Assembly: GCF_013128195.2 (NCBI RefSeq)
Contig: NZ_CP053452.2
Coordinates: 868,001 to 932,000 of the forward strand
Length of the DNA stretch: 64,000 nucleotides
Reading direction: 5' to 3'
Origin: Frigoriglobus tundricola
Lineage (GTDB): Bacteria > Planctomycetota > Planctomycetia > Gemmatales > Gemmataceae
Every line of letters begins with the position of its first letter. The stretch's first letter is position 1. Below, in pieces: positions 60,382 through 64,000 of this stretch. A program made the position numbers and the translations under genes. The notes below the pieces were generated by a model. The model was not told where the DNA came from and did no database searches. It worked only from the letters and a program-made list of their open reading frames with translations.

Positions 60382-61050
60382 ATGCCCCGCTGGCTGGTAA
60401 TCGGGTTGGCCGTTGTCGGGTTGATCGCGGCCGCGGTTCTGGAGGGCGTCACGTCGGGGCGCTGGCGCCCGTCCGAGGACGTGCGCGCCGCCGCCGCCAA
60501 GCTCGACGCCGTTCCGACCGCGTTCGGCGATTGGACGAGCGCCGAAGTGCCGATGAACGAAAAGGTGCTCGCGGTCGCCGAAGCGACCGGCCACGTGTCG
60601 CGTATGTATACCCACCGAAAGAATCGGACCCAGGTCGTCGTACTCCTCTTGTGCGGTGAGAGCGGTCCGATTGGGGCGCACACGCCGGAAGTGTGCTATT
60701 CCGGAAACGGACTGTCCATGACCGGCACCCCGCAGAAGAAAGCGGTCGGGCTGCCGACCGGCACGGCGACCTACTGGTCGGTGCTCTTCGACCGCCCCCC
60801 CGCCGCCCCCGAGCCCCCGCTGCGCGTGTGTTGGGCCTGGGGCACGGACGGCAACTGGCAAGCGTCCGAGAACCCCCGCGCCGACTTCGCCTTGCACGGG
60901 GCGCTGTACAAACTGTACGTTCAGCGGCCCGAGGCCCGGGCGCCCGAAAGCGCCCCCGCGGGGACAACGCCCGACGTGATCGCGGAGTTCCTGACGGACT
61001 TTTTGCCGGAAGTGAAAAAAGCGCTGGCCGCACCGAGCGCCCAGCCCTGA
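60382..61050 (+). CDS. EpsI-type exosortase-associated protein
   Basis: This 222-residue protein has an N-terminal membrane segment (LVIGLAVVGLIAAAVLEGVT) and an external domain with the signature IGAHTPEVCYSGNGLSMTGT. That matches the EpsI/DUF3485 family found with exosortases, where the HxPxxC region is conserved. RMYTHRKNRTQVVVLLLCGE precedes it. EpsI proteins accompany exosortase and help surface polymer production; the exact role is unknown. No exosortase gene is in the window. GGAG stands before the ATG. Confidence 0.85.
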   Translation: MPRWLVIGLAVVGLIAAAVLEGVTSGRWRPSEDVRAAAAKLDAVPTAFGDWTSAEVPMNEKVLAVAEATGHVSRMYTHRKNRTQVVVLLLCGESGPIGAHTPEVCYSGNGLSMTGTPQKKAVGLPTGTATYWSVLFDRPPAAPEPPLRVCWAWGTDGNWQASENPRADFALHGALYKLYVQRPEARAPESAPAGTTPDVIAEFLTDFLPEVKKALAAPSAQP

Positions 61051-61126
61051 CCGAACCCGCGCCGGACGCGCGGACGTGTGTGAGTGACAGACTTCGCTAG
61101 CCCCGCAGCCGGAGAACGGACTCGAT

Positions 61127-61945
61127 ATGAGCGCCGCGCCGAAACCGCCGACGCCGACCCCCGCCCCGCCCGACCGCGAGCCGTGGCCGGAAATCGACAC
61201 CCTGACGACGGACACGGTCCTCGACCTGCCCGCCGACCTGGGTTGGTACGCCGCCGCCAAACCCGCGTTCGACTACGCCGCGGCGCTCGCGATGCTCCCG
61301 TTCGCGCTCGCGCTGATCGCCTTCGCCGCGGTCGCCGTGAAGCTCACCTCGCCCGGCCCGGTGTTCTACACCCAGACCCGCGTCGGGCTGAACGGGCGCA
61401 AGTACAAGATCATCAAGATCCGCACCATGCGGGTCAACGTGGAGGCCGTTTCGGGCATCCAGTGGTCGCAGAAGGGCGACACCCGCATCACGCGGGTCGG
61501 GCGGTTCCTCCGCGCCACCCACATCGACGAGTTCCCGCAACTGTTCAACGTCCTGCTGGGCCACATGAGCCTCGTCGGCCCCCGCCCCGAGCGGCCCGAA
61601 GTGATCCAGGCCAAGGGGCTGAACCAGCTGGTCCCCGGCTACCGGCACCGGCTCCGGGTGAAGCCCGGCGTGACCGGGCTGGCGCAGTGCCAGCTCCCGG
61701 CCGACTCCGACGTGACGAGCGTGCGGTACAAGGTCGTGTACGACCTCTACTACGTCGAGAGCCAGAACCTCGCGCTCGACCTGCGGCTGATCGCGGCGAC
61801 GCTGTTCCGGGCCGTCGGCGCATCGCCGACCCTGCTCCGCCGGCTGTTCCTGCTGCCGAACCGGCGCCGGGTCGCGGCCGTGTTCCACAGCCGGATCGTC
61901 CCGCCCGCGGAACCGGCCCCCGTCGTCGCGCTGCAACCCGCATGA
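61127..61945 (+). CDS. Priming undecaprenyl-phosphate sugar transferase
   Basis: This 272-residue protein has one membrane segment (AALAMLPFALALIAFAAVAV) followed by the bacterial sugar transferase core: KLTSPGPVFYTQTRVGLNGR, KYKIIKIRTMRVNVE, DTRITRVGRFLRATHIDEFP and QLFNVLLGHMSLVGPRPERP. It ends VKPGVTGLAQCQLPADSD. It is of the PglC/WcaJ-like short type and should attach the first sugar phosphate to the lipid carrier. GGAGAACGGA stands upstream of the ATG. It is in line with the glycosyltransferases that follow. Confidence 0.92.
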   Translation: MSAAPKPPTPTPAPPDREPWPEIDTLTTDTVLDLPADLGWYAAAKPAFDYAAALAMLPFALALIAFAAVAVKLTSPGPVFYTQTRVGLNGRKYKIIKIRTMRVNVEAVSGIQWSQKGDTRITRVGRFLRATHIDEFPQLFNVLLGHMSLVGPRPERPEVIQAKGLNQLVPGYRHRLRVKPGVTGLAQCQLPADSDVTSVRYKVVYDLYYVESQNLALDLRLIAATLFRAVGASPTLLRRLFLLPNRRRVAAVFHSRIVPPAEPAPVVALQPA

Positions 61946-62096
61946 CGCGACCGGTGCGGCGCGAGCCCGCAGAAATGAGAACTGTTCGTCGGTGAGTCGA
62001 GCCGCACCACGGTGATCGGACCGGCGCCACACCGGCGGCCGCACCCCGCTCGCCAACGACCGCCGTCGGTTTTTCCTGGTTTCTGGTGGATCATTG

Positions 62097-63308
62097 GTGG
62101 GTCAGTCGCCACTCCCGCGGGTCCTCTACCTCACCCACCGCACTCCGTTTCCGCCGGACAAGGGCGACCGCATCCGCACCTTTCACCTGCTCCGGCAAAT
62201 GGCCAAGCACGGGCGCATCTGGCTCGGCTGCCCCGCAGACGAACCGGTCAGCGCCGACACCCACGCGGCCCTCAACGGCCTGTGCGAGCGGGTCGCGGCG
62301 GTACCCGTCGGGAGACGAGTGCGGTGGGCGAACGCCGCGCGGAGCCTTGCCGCCGGCGGCAGCCTCTCCGAAGGGCTGTTCGCCTCGAAGGCGCTGACGC
62401 GCGTGCTCCGGCGGTGGACGGCGGAGGTCCGGTTCGACGCGGTCGTGGCCTCGTCCTCCGCGCTCGTGCCGTACCTTCAAGACGCGGCACTCCGGGCGGT
62501 CCCCAAAGTGGTCGATCTGATCGACGTGGACAGCCAGAAGTGGCTCGATTTTGCCGCCGCGAGCCGCCCGCCGAAAAAGTGGCTCTACCGGCTCGAAGCC
62601 GCCCGCGTCCGCAACCTGGAACGGGCGCTGGCCGGGTCCGCGCGAGCGGTCGCGGTTGTCAGCCGCGCGGAAGCGGAGGTTTACGATTCGTTCACGCGCG
62701 TTGGCGCCGCGACCGTGGCCACGAACGGGGTCGATCTGGATTTTTTCGCACCGGTGGCGTGCGAGGAGCAACCGGCGCTTGCGTTTGTTGGCGCGCTCGA
62801 CTACCGACCGAACGAGGACGCGGCGGTGTGGTTCGCGCGGGAGGTGTGGCCCGCGATCCGTGCCCGCGTGCCGCACGCCGAGTTCCGGATCATCGGCCGC
62901 AACCCGACGCCGGCCGTCCGGGTGCTCGCTTCGGTGCCGGGCGTGAATCTGGTGGGTCCGGTGCCGGACGTACGGCCGTTTGTGGCGTCCGCGAGCGTGG
63001 CCGTCGTTCCGCTCCGACTGGCCCGAGGGGTTCAAAACAAGGTGCTGGAAGCAATGGCGATGGCGAAGGCCGTGATCGCCGCCCCTCCCGCACTGGCGGC
63101 GCTGGGGGCCGAACCGGGTGTGCACTTGCTGGCCGCCTCCACGCCACAGGAATGGGTGGATTCGGTATGCGGGCTGCTAGCCGACCCGGTGCGCCGGCAC
63201 CTGTTGGGTGTTGCGGCCCGACAATATGTTGAGCGTCACCACCATTGGGAACGCTGTTTGCAACCGCTGGTGGCCGCAATCTTTCCAACCCCGGTCGCAC
63301 CCGCGTGA
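62097..63308 (+). CDS. Glycosyltransferase family 4, PEP-CTERM-system type
   Basis: This 403-residue GT-B protein starts RVLYLTHRTPFPPDKGDRIR, a hallmark of the glycosyltransferases linked to exosortase/PEP-CTERM loci (TIGR03087 type). The donor-binding half shows VVSRAEAEVYDS, NGVDLDFFAPV, VGALDYRPNEDAAVWFAREV and VPLRLARGVQNKVLEAMAMA with the E-x7-E pattern. It adds a sugar to the growing polymer. The start was set at GTG 62097 because GGTGG lies seven bases before it; TTG 62094 is an alternative. Confidence 0.9.
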   Translation: MGQSPLPRVLYLTHRTPFPPDKGDRIRTFHLLRQMAKHGRIWLGCPADEPVSADTHAALNGLCERVAAVPVGRRVRWANAARSLAAGGSLSEGLFASKALTRVLRRWTAEVRFDAVVASSSALVPYLQDAALRAVPKVVDLIDVDSQKWLDFAAASRPPKKWLYRLEAARVRNLERALAGSARAVAVVSRAEAEVYDSFTRVGAATVATNGVDLDFFAPVACEEQPALAFVGALDYRPNEDAAVWFAREVWPAIRARVPHAEFRIIGRNPTPAVRVLASVPGVNLVGPVPDVRPFVASASVAVVPLRLARGVQNKVLEAMAMAKAVIAAPPALAALGAEPGVHLLAASTPQEWVDSVCGLLADPVRRHLLGVAARQYVERHHHWERCLQPLVAAIFPTPVAPA

Positions 63309-64000
63309 TCCCCTCAATCGCGCCCGCGACGCACCCCCTTACCACGCCCCACCCCGTGGACATTGCCGACTCTCTCACCCACGCGTTCCCTCCCGTGGCC
63401 GAATCGTTTTCGCTCGACCACCCGGAGGCGCCAGCCGGGGCCGCCGGTCCGGTCGTCCTGGACGCGCGCGTCGTGACCGGCGCCGGCGGCGGGCCGGACA
63501 AAACGATCCTCAATTCGCCGCGGTTCCTCGAACCGCTCGGGTACCGGATGGTGTGCGCGTACATGCACCCGCCCGGCGACCCCGGGTTCGAGGTGCTCCG
63601 CCAGAAGGCCGCGCAGTACGGCGCCCCGCTCGTCTCCATCCCCGACCGCGGCGCGTGGGACTGGCGCGTGGTGACCGAGGCGCTGGCCGTGTGCAAACGG
63701 GAACGGGTCACCGTCTGGCACGGCCACGACTACAAGACGAACGCCCTCGGGATCCTGCTCAAACGGCTGTGGCCGATGCGCCTGGTGACGACCGTTCACG
63801 GGTGGGTGCAGCACACCCGCCGCACGCCGCTGTACTATCGCATTGACCAGCTCTGCCTCCCACGGTACGAACGCGTCATCTGCGTCTCGGACGACCTGCT
63901 CGAATCGTGCCTCGCCGCCGGCGTGCCCGCTAAAAACTGCGTGCTGCTGGAAAACGGCATCGACGCACTCGAGTACGCGCGCTCGCGCCCCACGGCCGCG
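63305..64000 (+). CDS. Glycosyltransferase, GT-B type (3' end outside window)
   Basis: The frame from GTG 63305 overlaps the previous stop as GTGA and stays open to the window end (232 residues). The N-terminal half of a family-4 type fold is visible: VLDARVVTGAGGGPDKTILN, LGYRMVCAYMHPPGDPGFEV, VWHGHDYKTNALGILLKRLW, RLVTTVHGWVQHTRRTPLYY and VICVSDDLLE. The donor-binding half lies beyond the window. It is likely the next enzyme of the same polymer. The first about 50 residues are Pro/Thr-rich and a later start is possible. Confidence 0.85.
   Translation, partial: MIPSIAPATHPLTTPHPVDIADSLTHAFPPVAESFSLDHPEAPAGAAGPVVLDARVVTGAGGGPDKTILNSPRFLEPLGYRMVCAYMHPPGDPGFEVLRQKAAQYGAPLVSIPDRGAWDWRVVTEALAVCKRERVTVWHGHDYKTNALGILLKRLWPMRLVTTVHGWVQHTRRTPLYYRIDQLCLPRYERVICVSDDLLESCLAAGVPAKNCVLLENGIDALEYARSRPTAA

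Noticed and set aside
1-64000. CRISPR array, tRNA or rRNA genes
   Set aside because: No regularly spaced direct repeats and no cloverleaf or rRNA-like sequence was recognised by reading; a covariance-model scan was not possible.

Overview
This 64 kb, very GC-rich window carries about 44 protein genes, with no rRNA, tRNA or CRISPR array recognised. It looks like chromosome from a planctomycete of the Gemmata type. The grounds are strong G/C bias at third codon positions, ECF sigma factors tethered to the membrane by long C-terminal extensions, PEP-CTERM/exosortase-type genes, and dense palindromic repeats filling gaps between genes. The taxonomic call is inference from gene content, not from a marker gene.

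Layout. 1-4.5 kb: end of a branched-chain amino acid ABC ATPase (livF), an enolase-superfamily protein with degenerate active-site positions, a RidA-family protein, a receiver-like protein and a TIM-barrel sugar isomerase/epimerase. 4.7-10.8 kb: a methyltransferase divergent from an IlvY-like regulator, then the biotin genes bioB-bioF-bioDA, coupled by ATGA overlaps. 10.8-18 kb: a 1761-residue hybrid kinase with about ten PAS domains, then a gene-poor stretch, DUF4291 and an unknown gene. 18-26 kb: hisF, pilT, a large exported protein, a DEAD-box helicase, and an ECF sigma factor with a frameshifted partner. 25.8-31.3 kb (minus strand): kdsD-kdsC followed by an LptC/LptA-like envelope gene that appears split by a frame change; the order matches the Kdo/LPS-transport cluster of proteobacteria. 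31.6-35.3 kb: two tandem membrane-anchored ECF sigma genes, the second broken into a sigma part and a membrane metallopeptidase part. 36-48 kb: acylphosphatase, HAD phosphatase, isochorismatase-like hydrolase, sulfite reductase (cysI), SNF2 helicase, phosphodiesterase-like protein, and a thioredoxin-domain/DUF255 protein. 48-64 kb: a surface-polymer region with a PEP-CTERM-type protein, a 1472-residue TPR protein, sugar-nucleotide epimerase, two exported proteins, a Wza-like lipoprotein divergent from a Wzc-like tyrosine kinase, an EpsI-type protein, a priming sugar transferase and two glycosyltransferases, the last cut by the window edge.

Two themes cut across the window. First, palindromic repeats of several sequence families sit between genes and also in frame inside genes. 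They occur in bioF, at the bioD/bioA fusion junction, in hisF just after catalytic Asp130, and at the SNF2 N terminus, and they add low-complexity peptides to enzymes. This resembles the Rickettsia palindromic elements in principle, but the sequences differ. Second, three genes show a clean switch of coding frame (near 24.96, 27.45 and 32.89 kb). These are real frameshifts, assembly errors or recoding; the sequence alone cannot decide.

The 53-64 kb genes together make a plausible polysaccharide synthesis and export route: priming transferase, glycosyltransferases, chain-length kinase and outer-membrane export protein. It is linked to an exosortase-type sorting system, though no exosortase gene itself lies in the window.
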